A DNA stretch of 5,556 bases. Origin: an uncultured Coleofasciculus sp. GTDB taxonomy: Bacteria; Cyanobacteriota; Cyanobacteriia; Cyanobacteriales; Coleofasciculaceae. Below the pieces are notes generated by a model that saw only the letters and a list, made by a program, of their open reading frames with translations, was not told where the DNA came from and made no database searches. The first letter of the stretch is position 1. Every line of letters begins with the position of its first letter. Shown one piece after another: positions 1 through 5,444 of this stretch. A program made the translations under genes and the position numbers. The stretch spans positions 1-5,556 of the forward strand of contig CADCTM010000025.1 of the NCBI GenBank assembly GCA_902805485.1, in the 5' to 3' direction.

Positions 1-671
1 ACTTCCATCATCAGACAGATGGCTACTTAAGCGATATGTCAGCCAATCTGTATGACTTACAGGTGGAAATTTTATTTAATGGTTCGGCGGATGCGATGCG
101 GCGACGAATTCTTGCGCCATTAAAGCAAAGCTTAAAAGCGTTTGAGACGGTTCCAGCGCACCAAATCCGGGTTTTAGATGTCGCTTGTGGAACCGGTCGA
201 ACTCTGAAGTTTATTCGGGGAACTCTGCCATCGGCGTCTTTATTTGGGACAGATTTGTCACCAGCTTATCTACGTAAAGCAAATCAACTCTTGTCAGAAA
301 ATCCTGGGGAACTGCCGCAACTCATGCAGGCAAATGCCGAGGAGTTACCTTATTTAGATAACTATTTCCACGCTGTCACGTCCGTTTTCCTCTTCCACGA
401 ACTGCCTCCTGATGCCCGTCAAAACGTGATTGATCAAGCGTTTCGGGTGACACAATCGGGAGGAGTATTTATCATCTGTGACTCGGTTCAGGCAATTGAT
501 TCACCCGAATTGATGCCACTGATGGAAAGCTTCCCAGCCATGTTCCATGAACCCTATTACAGGCACTACACAACCGATGATTTGGTAGAACGTTTGGAGA
601 CAGCAGGTTTTAGGAATATTACAACCGAGAACCACTTTATGAGCAAGTACTGGGTTGCTCATAAGCCTTAA
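1..671 (+). CDS. Class I SAM-dependent methyltransferase, 5'-truncated by window edge
   Basis: This is the C-terminal part of a SAM-dependent methyltransferase; the substrate cannot be told from sequence. The frame is open to the left edge (first full codon at 3), and the 11 codons before the ATG at 36 read as sensible protein (FHHQTDGYLSD), so I infer that the true start lies upstream and the ATG at 36 is internal. Counting from that Met, the glycine-rich SAM-binding motif I is VLDVACGTG (46-54), followed by the acidic post-I loop GTDLS (71-75), the adenine-contacting NAEELPY (100-106), and a late beta-strand region SGGVFIICDS (141-150). This is the Methyltransf_11/25 Rossmann fold. The protein has no membrane segment and should be cytosolic. 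The gene ends in TAA just before a terminator-like hairpin. Fold assignment is confident; the substrate is unknown. Confidence 0.88.
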   Translation, partial: FHHQTDGYLSDMSANLYDLQVEILFNGSADAMRRRILAPLKQSLKAFETVPAHQIRVLDVACGTGRTLKFIRGTLPSASLFGTDLSPAYLRKANQLLSENPGELPQLMQANAEELPYLDNYFHAVTSVFLFHELPPDARQNVIDQAFRVTQSGGVFIICDSVQAIDSPELMPLMESFPAMFHEPYYRHYTTDDLVERLETAGFRNITTENHFMSKYWVAHKP

Positions 672-683
672 GTCAGTGAGTAA

Positions 684-740
684 GGGGCACGAAAGCAACC
701 GTATGGGTGCGATTATGTAGTCTGACGGTTGCTTTTCCCC
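684..740 (+). terminator. Terminator-like hairpin after the methyltransferase gene
   Basis: A perfect 11-bp inverted repeat, AAAGCAACCGT (692-702) and ACGGTTGCTTT (725-735), encloses a 22-base loop. An outer GGGG (684-687) could pair with CCCC (737-740). It lies 12 bases after the methyltransferase stop. The T run is short and partly in the stem, so it may be a weak or bidirectional terminator, or a transcript-stabilising hairpin. Confidence 0.5.
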
Positions 741-760
741 AATCACTTCATATTTATAAA
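729..760 (+). promoter_or_regulatory. Possible promoter for the YbjN-domain gene
   Basis: This AT-rich stretch contains TATTTATAAA (751-760), which offers a -10-like TATAAA at 755-760 or TATTTA at 751-756. A poor -35-like TTGCTT sits at 729-734, 16 bases before TATTTA. It lies about 95 bases ahead of the ATG at 854, so the transcript would have a long leader. The match is weak; the position after a hairpin terminator and before a gene is the main support. Confidence 0.2.
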
Positions 761-853
761 AATTAATTAGGGAAACCCCTACATTCCAATCCGGTCAGCC
801 ACAGGCGATACTGGGTCTTGAGCAAATCTGCATCGGAGTAACCACAGACCCTT

Positions 854-1357
854 ATGACTAGCCAACAACCTAATCCGGAAACGGTCTCTACAGAAAGCTT
901 ATCAACAGCAGACATCGTAACTGATGAGTTAATCGAAGACGTAACCACGGTTAACCACGTCGAGATTATTGAAACCGTTATTTCTAGCTTGGATCAAGAA
1001 GACACGGCGATGGTGAGCCAAAACGAGGAAGGCCACCTCTGGAAATTTAAGTATGGCAGCGTTGAAGTATTTGTCCAACTGACGGGTTCTACAGACGATG
1101 ATACGTTCACGGTTTGGGCGGCGGTGCTGCCACTTCCGGCTAAGAATGAACCCCAGTTAATGCGTAAACTCCTAGAAATGAACTGGTCTGATACGTTTGA
1201 ATCCTGTTTTGCGATTGTCGATAATCAAGTTGTGGTTTCGTCGTCGCGAACTGTAGCAGAGTTGTCACCTGGAGAAATTTCGCGCTTTATTACCGTAGTT
1301 GCCACGATAGCCGATGATAACGATGATGCTTTACAGGCTGAGTTTGGTGCAGCATAA
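854..1357 (+). CDS. YbjN domain-containing protein
   Basis: A 167-residue acidic soluble protein. The first ~35 residues are low-complexity and rich in Thr, Ser, Glu and Asp, probably disordered. The remainder (about 36-160) looks like a YbjN/type III chaperone-like fold: HLWKFKYGSVEVFVQL (61-76), TVWAAVLPLPAK (85-96), LMRKLLEMNWSDTFESCFAI (102-121), QVVVSSSRTVAELSPGEISR (124-143). Related proteins are, to my knowledge, common in cyanobacteria, with no firmly established function; the E. coli family member has been linked to stress and motility regulation, which should not be carried over here. No signal peptide or membrane segment is visible. No good Shine-Dalgarno sequence precedes the ATG, but it gives a plausible N-terminus. 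The next gene starts 40 bases downstream with no terminator between, so the two may be co-transcribed. Confidence 0.82.
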   Translation: MTSQQPNPETVSTESLSTADIVTDELIEDVTTVNHVEIIETVISSLDQEDTAMVSQNEEGHLWKFKYGSVEVFVQLTGSTDDDTFTVWAAVLPLPAKNEPQLMRKLLEMNWSDTFESCFAIVDNQVVVSSSRTVAELSPGEISRFITVVATIADDNDDALQAEFGAA

Positions 1358-1397
1358 CGATTTTCGATTGCCGCGAGTTGGTAAAATTTAGTCGGGG

Positions 1398-2168
1398 ATG
1401 GAGTCAAATTACTCAAGCCAAAACCGAAAACCGTCTTGGCGTTTAATTCCATTATTACAAGCGCCCGGTTCTGTTCAAATGGCGATCGATCGCTGGTTAC
1501 TGGAACAGCACCAAACCGGGAAACATCCTCCAGTTTTGCGCTTTTATACTTGGGCATCACCCACAATTTCTCTAGGGTATCATCAGCGTCGGTTGCCGGC
1601 GTCCTGGCAGCAGCTAATTTGGCAAGGTTTACCAATCTCCTTGGTGCGGCGTCCTAGCGGCGGACGTGCTGTGCTGCATCAAGGTGATTTAACTTATATG
1701 GTGGTGACGTCAGGGCTTGGGGGCAAGCGGTTGGATGCTTATCAAAGGATTTGTGAGTTTTTGATTCAAGGTTGGCGATCGCTTAATATTACTTTGAATT
1801 ATGGTATCGCCGGACGAGACTATATTCACAACCCCAACTGTTTTGGTACAGCGACAGGTGCTGATTTAGTCTGTGCTGATGGTTACAAACTGATTGGTAG
1901 CGCTCAACTCCAACGGGGCAAAGCAATCTTACAGCATGGTTCAATGCGCTTAGAACCCAATATTGAGCTATTTACAAAAGTATTTGGTGAAGCTGCACCA
2001 TCACCAGTTAATTTAGTAATTGAGCAACAGGGAGAAGAATTAATTCAAACTGTGGTGGAAGCTTTAACTAAGGCGGCGGCTGATTGTTTTGGAATCGAGT
2101 TAGTCAACAAGCCATTATCCGCCCAAGAGTGGCAAGCAATTTTGGCACAACCGAGTTTAGAGTTATAG
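1398..2168 (+). CDS. Lipoate/octanoate protein transferase (BPL/LplA/LipB superfamily, LipM-like)
   Basis: A 256-residue member of the biotin/lipoate ligase fold (PF03099-type), which attaches octanoyl or lipoyl groups to a lysine on lipoyl domains (2-oxoacid dehydrogenases, GcvH). Visible motifs are RRPSGGRAVLHQGDLTY (84-100), corresponding to the RRxxGGGAVYHD loop; the conserved lysine in DGYKLIGSAQ (Lys164); and the following LQHGSM (178-183). Cys148 in NPNCFG lies where, from memory, Bacillus LipM carries its catalytic cysteine (the PACFD-like segment). An amidotransferring octanoyltransferase, which takes octanoate from acyl-carrier protein, is therefore more likely than an ATP-dependent lipoate ligase. 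There is no C-terminal LplA accessory domain. An in-frame TAG at 1389-1391 forces the start to 1398 or later; a GGGG run directly abuts that ATG, too close to be a normal ribosome binding site. The gene converges on the protease gene. Confidence 0.85.
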   Translation: MESNYSSQNRKPSWRLIPLLQAPGSVQMAIDRWLLEQHQTGKHPPVLRFYTWASPTISLGYHQRRLPASWQQLIWQGLPISLVRRPSGGRAVLHQGDLTYMVVTSGLGGKRLDAYQRICEFLIQGWRSLNITLNYGIAGRDYIHNPNCFGTATGADLVCADGYKLIGSAQLQRGKAILQHGSMRLEPNIELFTKVFGEAAPSPVNLVIEQQGEELIQTVVEALTKAAADCFGIELVNKPLSAQEWQAILAQPSLEL

Positions 2169-2190
2169 CAAATTCCTATATATCATGGCA

Positions 2191-3387
2191 TTAAGAACTT
2201 GCCCGTGCGATCGCTTGTAGTTGGAATTTTTGCGGATACCTGCCTTCTGCCTTAGTCCGCTTGATTTCATCCTCAGGAATTGGCAAATTTAGCTTCTTAA
2301 CGACCGCTTGAACAATATCACCGCGATCAATAATTCCGGCAACAGTTCCCGCTGGCGAAACAACAGTTAGGCGATTAAGTTGACAAGATTCTAACGTATT
2401 AATTGCATCCAATAAGGATGTTTTCTCCTCAACAGTGGCGATTTCTGATAAGGGATGGACAATTCTTTCTAGAGTTAGAGTATCCCAATTACTGCGCTCA
2501 ATAAAATGCAAATCTTCAACCACAACTAAACCCCGATAACGCCCTTCTTTGGTGGCATAATAGGGCATTGGTGTTTGGGTTTCGGCGAGAATGTATTCAT
2601 CTGCAAAGGAACGCAGTGTTTGATTCGTATCCACCACGCGAAAGTCACGAGTCATGGCGTCCGTTGCCACAAGCTGGAGTAAGGTTTCTTGAAGCGTTGT
2701 TAAGCGGTCGTAGGCATTAGCATTACGGAGAATAAAGCCGCCAATGAAGGCAATCCAGAGTATAGTCCATTCCTGGCTTTGAATTGCCAATCCTAGCCCC
2801 AAGGCGATCGCTAATCCTCCCAGAATTTTGCCAGTTTTTGTTGCCCAACGCACACCCTGAAAGCGGTTTCCTGTCAGTTTCCACACCGCCGCTTTCAAAA
2901 CTTGCCCACCATCAAGAGGTAGTCCGGGAATTAAATTAAATAAAGCAATAACCAGATTAATCCTAGCAAGATCCCCGAGGATAACTCTACCCATATCGGC
3001 AAGGGGTAGCACCTGAGGTATTAGATAAAATAAGCCAAATAAAATCAAGCTTACAGCCGATCCTGCGATCGCAACTTGAAACGCCTCCCCAGGACTTTTA
3101 GATTCCCGCTCAATCGAAGCAATGCCGCCAAAGACAAACAAAGTAATAGAATTGACAGTGATGCCTTGGGATCGCGCCACTAAACTATGACCCAGTTCAT
3201 GCAAAACCACTGAACCAAACAACAATAGCGCCATCACAAATCCTGCACTCCAAGCTAAGGTTGTCCCGAAACTTGGAGTAAAATTCCTCGCGTTAACAAG
3301 GGTTAAAAACGCTAAGATAAAAAACCACGACGGGTCTAAAAAAAACGGAATTCCAAATAAAGACCCAATGCGCCAATTTGCCTGCAT
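2191..3387 (-). CDS. Site-2 protease family (M50) membrane metalloprotease with CBS domains
   Basis: A 398-residue intramembrane zinc metalloprotease of the S2P/SpoIVFB type, which cuts membrane-bound substrates such as anti-sigma factors or regulators; the substrate here is unknown. The zinc motif HELGH is at 63-67 in a hydrophobic stretch (45-66), and the second conserved motif NLIPGLPLDGG (151-161) supplies the third ligand, Asp159. Hydrophobic segments lie near 11-31, 45-66, 104-125, 140-157, 188-203 and 207-221. The cytosolic C-terminal half has two CBS-like units (about 243-305 and 311-365; second one LNRLTVVSPAGTVAGIIDRGD), which often bind adenosyl nucleotides and gate activity. Length and layout match the bacterial S2P-plus-CBS class. 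The ATG at 3387 is preceded by GGGG eight bases upstream. It is downstream of psaK on the same strand, but a terminator separates them. Its 3' end faces the transferase gene 22 bases away. Confidence 0.92.
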   Translation of the reverse strand: MQANWRIGSLFGIPFFLDPSWFFILAFLTLVNARNFTPSFGTTLAWSAGFVMALLLFGSVVLHELGHSLVARSQGITVNSITLFVFGGIASIERESKSPGEAFQVAIAGSAVSLILFGLFYLIPQVLPLADMGRVILGDLARINLVIALFNLIPGLPLDGGQVLKAAVWKLTGNRFQGVRWATKTGKILGGLAIALGLGLAIQSQEWTILWIAFIGGFILRNANAYDRLTTLQETLLQLVATDAMTRDFRVVDTNQTLRSFADEYILAETQTPMPYYATKEGRYRGLVVVEDLHFIERSNWDTLTLERIVHPLSEIATVEEKTSLLDAINTLESCQLNRLTVVSPAGTVAGIIDRGDIVQAVVKKLNLPIPEDEIKRTKAEGRYPQKFQLQAIARASS

Positions 3388-3461
3388 TAAATTTTCCCCG
3401 CGCTTCGATGTTTAAAGCCTCCCAATACCAGCATAAATGATCGCTCTGACCAAACAACAAA

Positions 3462-3503
3462 ACGCCCAGTCTGAGCTAGTTTGTGTCCTTACTCTCTGGG
3501 CGT
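3462..3503 (-). terminator. Rho-independent terminator after psaK
   Basis: Read on the minus strand, an 8-bp perfect stem (ACGCCCAG at 3503-3496, CTGGGCGT at 3469-3462) with a 26-base loop is followed directly by a T-rich tail (TTTGTTGTTTGG). It lies 37 bases after the psaK stop and ahead of the protease gene, so it should end the psaK transcript. The long loop makes it less than ideal. Confidence 0.65.
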
Positions 3504-3508
3504 CTATT

Positions 3509-3532
3509 GGAGAAGCTTCTCCTTGATCAAGG
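3509..3532 (-). repeat. Two overlapping perfect palindromes in the psaK 3' region
   Basis: GGAGAAGCTTCTCC (3509-3522, 14 bases) and CCTTGATCAAGG (3521-3532, 12 bases) are both perfect palindromes and share two bases. They begin 7 bases after the psaK stop codon and sit before the terminator stem. In RNA they could form two small hairpins with four-base loops; in DNA they could be protein-binding sites. Confidence 0.6.
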
Positions 3533-3539
3533 CTTATAT

Positions 3540-3818
3540 TTAGGTAATTAAACCTGTATTTGTCAAGCCCAAAATCGCCCCTACTCCGATTAAATGACCG
3601 AAGCTAATACCAGCGAGTAATTCGGGAAGACCAAAGTTTTTGCCCAAAAATGGCTCTAATAAAGGCAACTTTGGACCCTTTCCTTTATTTTGAATTCCCA
3701 CTTTGGCAATGATGATGCCAAGAATAATCGAAATATTCATGACGAGTGACCCGCTCCAGCTCCATGTAGAAGTATCGGGAACGGTTGACTGTACAGCTAG
3801 TAAAATTGAATCAATCAA
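3540..3818 (-). CDS. psaK: Photosystem I reaction centre subunit PsaK (intact copy)
   Basis: A 92-residue thylakoid membrane protein of photosystem I. PsaK sits at the outer edge of each PSI monomer with two transmembrane helices and helps bind antenna chlorophyll and connect peripheral antenna. Helix 1 is roughly residues 23-42 (LVMNISIILGIIIAKVGIQN), then a polar loop GKGPKLP, then helix 2 with the family's strongest signature, GLPELLAGISFGHLIGVGAI (63-82), ending in LGLTNTG. I chose the TTG at 3818-3816 as start because AGGAG lies eight bases upstream, the resulting N-terminus (MIDSILLAV) parallels the neighbouring copy (xINSILFAT), and the length suits PsaK. The frame stays open to a GTG at 4076, but those extra 86 codons are cysteine- and arginine-rich and do not resemble PsaK. 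It lies in tandem with, and downstream of, a broken second copy. Confidence 0.9.
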   Translation of the reverse strand: MIDSILLAVQSTVPDTSTWSWSGSLVMNISIILGIIIAKVGIQNKGKGPKLPLLEPFLGKNFGLPELLAGISFGHLIGVGAILGLTNTGLIT

Positions 3819-3994
3819 CTTCTTTTCTCCTGTAGTAGCGTTGCATAGAAATAGCGTAATATAAACATTACCGAGAAAAAGTAATTCTCCCGTCTGCCTT
3901 GAGAATGATTGACACTGATTTCTCTTACAAACAGGGGAAGCACCGAAGCAAGAGCGCTGTAAAACAAGAGAGGAAAGGCTATTTTCTCCCACAT
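3815..3994 (-). CDS. Possible 59-residue membrane protein between the psaK copies
   Basis: I do not recognise this ORF and it may be chance. It starts at an ATG with AGGA five bases upstream, and its N-terminus (MWEKIAFPLLFYSALASVLP) is a short charged end followed by one hydrophobic segment. A second hydrophobic patch, FFSVMFILRYFYATLL, is near residues 38-53. Its stop TGA (3817-3815) shares four bases, TTGA, with the psaK TTG start, an arrangement typical of translationally coupled operon genes. The spacer it fills is unusually long for two tandem psaK genes. It has no similarity to PsaK that I can see. Against it, short ORFs of this length often arise by chance, and no family is evident. 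Confidence 0.25.
   Translation of the reverse strand: MWEKIAFPLLFYSALASVLPLFVREISVNHSQGRRENYFFSVMFILRYFYATLLQEKRS
3827..3831 (-). promoter_or_regulatory. Ribosome binding site that fixes the psaK TTG start
   Basis: AGGAG on the minus strand, with eight bases to the TTG at 3818-3816. The same element recurs before the other psaK copy (4354-4350, nine bases before a TTA). This shared layout supports TTG as the true start of the intact gene. Confidence 0.75.
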
Positions 3995-4062
3995 AGAAAT
4001 CCTTTGTCCGTCGTCGTTTGCACGGGCAACAGCCAACTGGACAACAGACTATAAACGAGATT

Positions 4063-4340
4063 CTAAAGAACCCCACCGTTGCTTAGTCCTAAGATTACAC
4101 CAGCGCCAAGGATATGACTAAAGCTAGTAGTTGCCAAAAGTTCAGGGATAGCAAAACCCTTTAAAAGCGCCGCATTAACACCAGGTAAAGCAGGTTGCAC
4201 ACCCGGATTTTGGATGGCTACGCCATCAATTACAAAGGCAAAGAGGTTACACAAAACCATTACCAGTCTTACTGTTGGCGTCCAATTTGAGTAGCGGGAA
4301 CAGGAGCCTTGAGTGTGGCGAATAAAATTGAGTTAATTAA
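4063..4340 (-). pseudogene. psaK: psaK copy with a frameshift and no standard start codon
   Basis: A second PsaK-coding stretch. The downstream part reads well in one frame: LVMVLCNLFAFVIDGVAIQN, then PALPG, then the signature FAIPELLATTSFSHILGAGV and LGLSNGG. The N-terminal part (INSILFATLKAPVPATQI) is in another frame and runs into TAA at 4271-4269. Adding one T near 4284-4285 restores CAA ATT TGG ACG, giving QIWTPTVRLVM, which aligns without gaps with the intact copy (STWSWSGSLVM) and recovers its conserved Trp; the repaired product would be 92 residues, equal to the intact copy. The codon matching the intact gene's TTG start is TTA (4340-4338), and no ATG, GTG or TTG lies in frame from the ribosome binding site on. 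An ATG at 4260 could yield only 65 residues lacking most of helix 1. Sequencing error is the main alternative for the missing base. The copies are well diverged, so the duplication is old. Confidence 0.78.
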
Positions 4341-4376
4341 AGTGATTTTCTCCTGGGTTATTAAACAAACAAGAAA

Positions 4377-4382
4377 ATCATA
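4377..4382 (-). promoter_or_regulatory. Possible -10 element for the psaK pair
   Basis: TATGAT on the minus strand, about 37 bases before the expected start of the first psaK copy, within the divergent spacer shared with trpF (4341-4480). No convincing -35 lies 16-18 bases upstream. The 140-base spacer is AT-rich; a single GTTACAAA at 4445-4452 resembles half of an HLR1 (RpaB) site, but no second half-site follows at the required spacing. Confidence 0.25.
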
Positions 4383-4480
4383 AAAAGCTCCCGGTACAAA
4401 ATTGCCAGCTTGTTTTAAGAATTAACATTTTTCCCTCAAAATCTGTTACAAAACTAAAAATCACCTCAAAAGTCAGAATT

Positions 4481-5122
4481 ATGCCCATGCGGGTCAAAAT
4501 TTGCGGTATTACTAAACCAGAGCAAGGAAAAGCGATCGCCCAATTAGGCGCAACAGCACTGGGATTTATCTGCGTACAAGCCTCTCCCCGTTACGTGACG
4601 CCAAGGCAAATTCAGGCAGTAGTAGAACAACTCCTTGTACAAGTTGACCGAATTGGCGTATTTGCCGATGCTACTGTTGAAGAAATTGGGCAGATTGTTA
4701 GAGATAGTAACTTGAGTGCAGTTCAGCTACATGGCAGTGAATCTCCCCAATTTTGCGAAAAGCTACGCCAATTTTTGCCAGAAGTCGAAATTCTCAAAGC
4801 TTTAAGAGTAAAAACGCCAACCTGTTTAAATCAAGCGGCGACTTATGCCTGTTGCGTGGATACCCTATTACTCGACGCCTACCACCCTCAACTCCTCGGT
4901 GGTACTGGCACAACTCTCGATTGGACAACCTTACAAGAATTTAGACCCAACTCTCCCTGGTTGCTGGCTGGGGGCTTAACGCCAGATAATATTTTAGAGG
5001 CTTTAAAGCGATCGCAACCCAATGGTATAGATTTATCGAGTGGGGTAGAGCGCTCGCCTGGAGATAAAGATTTAGACAAGGTTGCCTTACTGTTTGAGAA
5101 GGTGCAAAGCTTGCGCCAGTAG
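4481..5122 (+). CDS. trpF: Phosphoribosylanthranilate isomerase
   Basis: Catalyses the Amadori rearrangement of N-(5'-phosphoribosyl)anthranilate to CdRP, the third step from chorismate to tryptophan, in the cytosol. It is a single-domain TIM barrel of 213 residues, normal for monofunctional TrpF. Visible motifs: KICGIT (6-11) with the catalytic base Cys8; SPRYV (35-39); VQLHG (81-85); LLLDAY (129-134) with the general acid Asp132; the phosphate-binding GGTG (140-143), LAGGLTPDN (162-170) and IDLSSGVE (183-190), then the family-typical SPGDKD. Either ATG 4481 or ATG 4487 could be the start; the second gives the MRVKICGIT end common in the family, and no ribosome binding site decides. The gene stands alone here: no other trp gene is in the window, as is usual for scattered cyanobacterial trp genes. 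It diverges from the psaK pair and has no clear terminator. Confidence 0.97.
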   Translation: MPMRVKICGITKPEQGKAIAQLGATALGFICVQASPRYVTPRQIQAVVEQLLVQVDRIGVFADATVEEIGQIVRDSNLSAVQLHGSESPQFCEKLRQFLPEVEILKALRVKTPTCLNQAATYACCVDTLLLDAYHPQLLGGTGTTLDWTTLQEFRPNSPWLLAGGLTPDNILEALKRSQPNGIDLSSGVERSPGDKDLDKVALLFEKVQSLRQ

Positions 5123-5132
5123 GACAGTAGGA
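5117..5132 (+). repeat. 8-bp tandem duplication across the trpF stop
   Basis: CAGTAGGA occurs twice head to tail (5117-5124 and 5125-5132). The first unit contains the TAG stop of trpF; the second provides an in-register copy of the same bases just outside the gene. It looks like a small slippage duplication. Confidence 0.6.
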
Positions 5133-5204
5133 GGCTGTAACTCTAATTCTTGACCTTTACATTACGTAGTATTGTGGGTTGGGGATTATGACCGCAATTA
5201 CATC

Positions 5205-5254
5205 ATTTGCAAGTGTTATACCGATGTATAGCAATTTGCAAGTTGGTATAACAC
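5205..5254. repeat. Inverted repeat with internal 10-bp direct repeat
   Basis: GTGTTATACC (5213-5222) and GGTATAACAC (5245-5254) form a perfect 10-bp inverted repeat with a 22-base loop. ATTTGCAAGT occurs twice (5205-5214 and 5234-5243), once just outside and once inside the loop. The arrangement resembles small dispersed palindromic repeats of cyanobacterial intergenic DNA; there is only one copy in this window, so dispersal is inferred. Confidence 0.6.
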
Positions 5255-5266
5255 CTAAGAGTGTAG

Positions 5267-5321
5267 GGGTGGGTTTTGGAGAGCAAATCGGTTTAGAGAT
5301 AGGCTAGTCCTAAACCCGCCC
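5267..5321. repeat. Inverted repeat GGGTGGGTTT / AAACCCGCCC
   Basis: The arms at 5267-5276 and 5312-5321 pair over 10 bp with one G-T wobble, around a 35-base centre. An A run follows the right arm, so on the minus strand T5 precedes the stem; this is not a terminator in either direction. Its G/C-rich arms look like another dispersed cyanobacterial repeat. Confidence 0.5.
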
Positions 5322-5339
5322 AAAAAGTTTGTCTGTACC

Positions 5340-5358
5340 GAGAAGTTGAAAACTTCTC
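5340..5358. repeat. Small perfect hairpin
   Basis: GAGAAGTT (5340-5347), loop GAA, AACTTCTC (5351-5358): an 8-bp perfect stem with a three-base loop. No T run follows on either strand. It may be part of the same repeat-derived structure as its neighbours. Confidence 0.5.
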
Positions 5359-5367
5359 TATATGCAA

Positions 5368-5404
5368 CGACACCCTCTTGCCATTCATCAAGAAGGTGCC
5401 GTCG
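5368..5404. repeat. Imperfect hairpin
   Basis: CGACACC-C-TCTTG (5368-5380) pairs with CAAGA-A-GGTG...TCG (5389-5404) around an eight-base loop, giving about 12 bp with one mismatch and a three-base bulge. It lies 9 bases after the previous hairpin and 41 bases before the next start codon, so it would be in that gene's leader if transcription begins upstream. Confidence 0.4.
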
Positions 5405-5444
5405 CTACAGGGGCAGGTAGCTGTTAACATTCCCTAAGCCTAGT

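Larger units (their letters stand above)
5123..5444. other. Repeat-rich intergenic region of 322 bases
   Basis: No convincing gene lies here. In order it holds the end of a tandem duplication, a TTGACC at 5150-5155 without a properly spaced -10, an inverted repeat with flanking direct repeat (5205-5254), a second inverted repeat (5267-5321) and two hairpins (5340-5358, 5368-5404). It should contain the trpF 3' end and the promoter of the gene at 5445, but I cannot place either. Confidence 0.6.

Noticed and set aside
36..671. ATG at 36 as the true start of the methyltransferase
   Set aside because: The frame is open to the window edge with plausible protein sequence before it, and no ribosome binding site precedes the ATG.
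1225..1635. 136-codon minus-strand ORF across the YbjN and transferase genes
   Set aside because: It is antisense to two well-supported genes, has no recognisable domain, and spans their intergenic gap; a shadow frame.
4063..4260. A functional 65-residue PsaK from ATG 4260
   Set aside because: This ATG is internal to helix 1 and has no ribosome binding site; the product would lack the N-terminal region and part of the first membrane helix.
4270..4290. Programmed ribosomal frameshift in the first psaK copy
   Set aside because: No slippery heptamer or downstream structure is evident, and the start codon is also missing, so decay or sequence error is simpler.
4445..4452. GTTACAAA as an HLR1/RpaB light-response site upstream of psaK
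   Set aside because: HLR1 needs two such octamers four bases apart; only one is present, and it lies on the plus strand, pointing toward trpF.
5150..5175. TTGACC as the -35 of a promoter
   Set aside because: The nearest -10-like hexamer (TATTGT) is only 14 bases away, too short for a normal promoter.
5188..5307. 39-codon ORF with an ATG start after trpF
   Set aside because: It runs through both inverted repeats, has no ribosome binding site, and its product shows no recognisable feature; most likely chance reading through repeat DNA.
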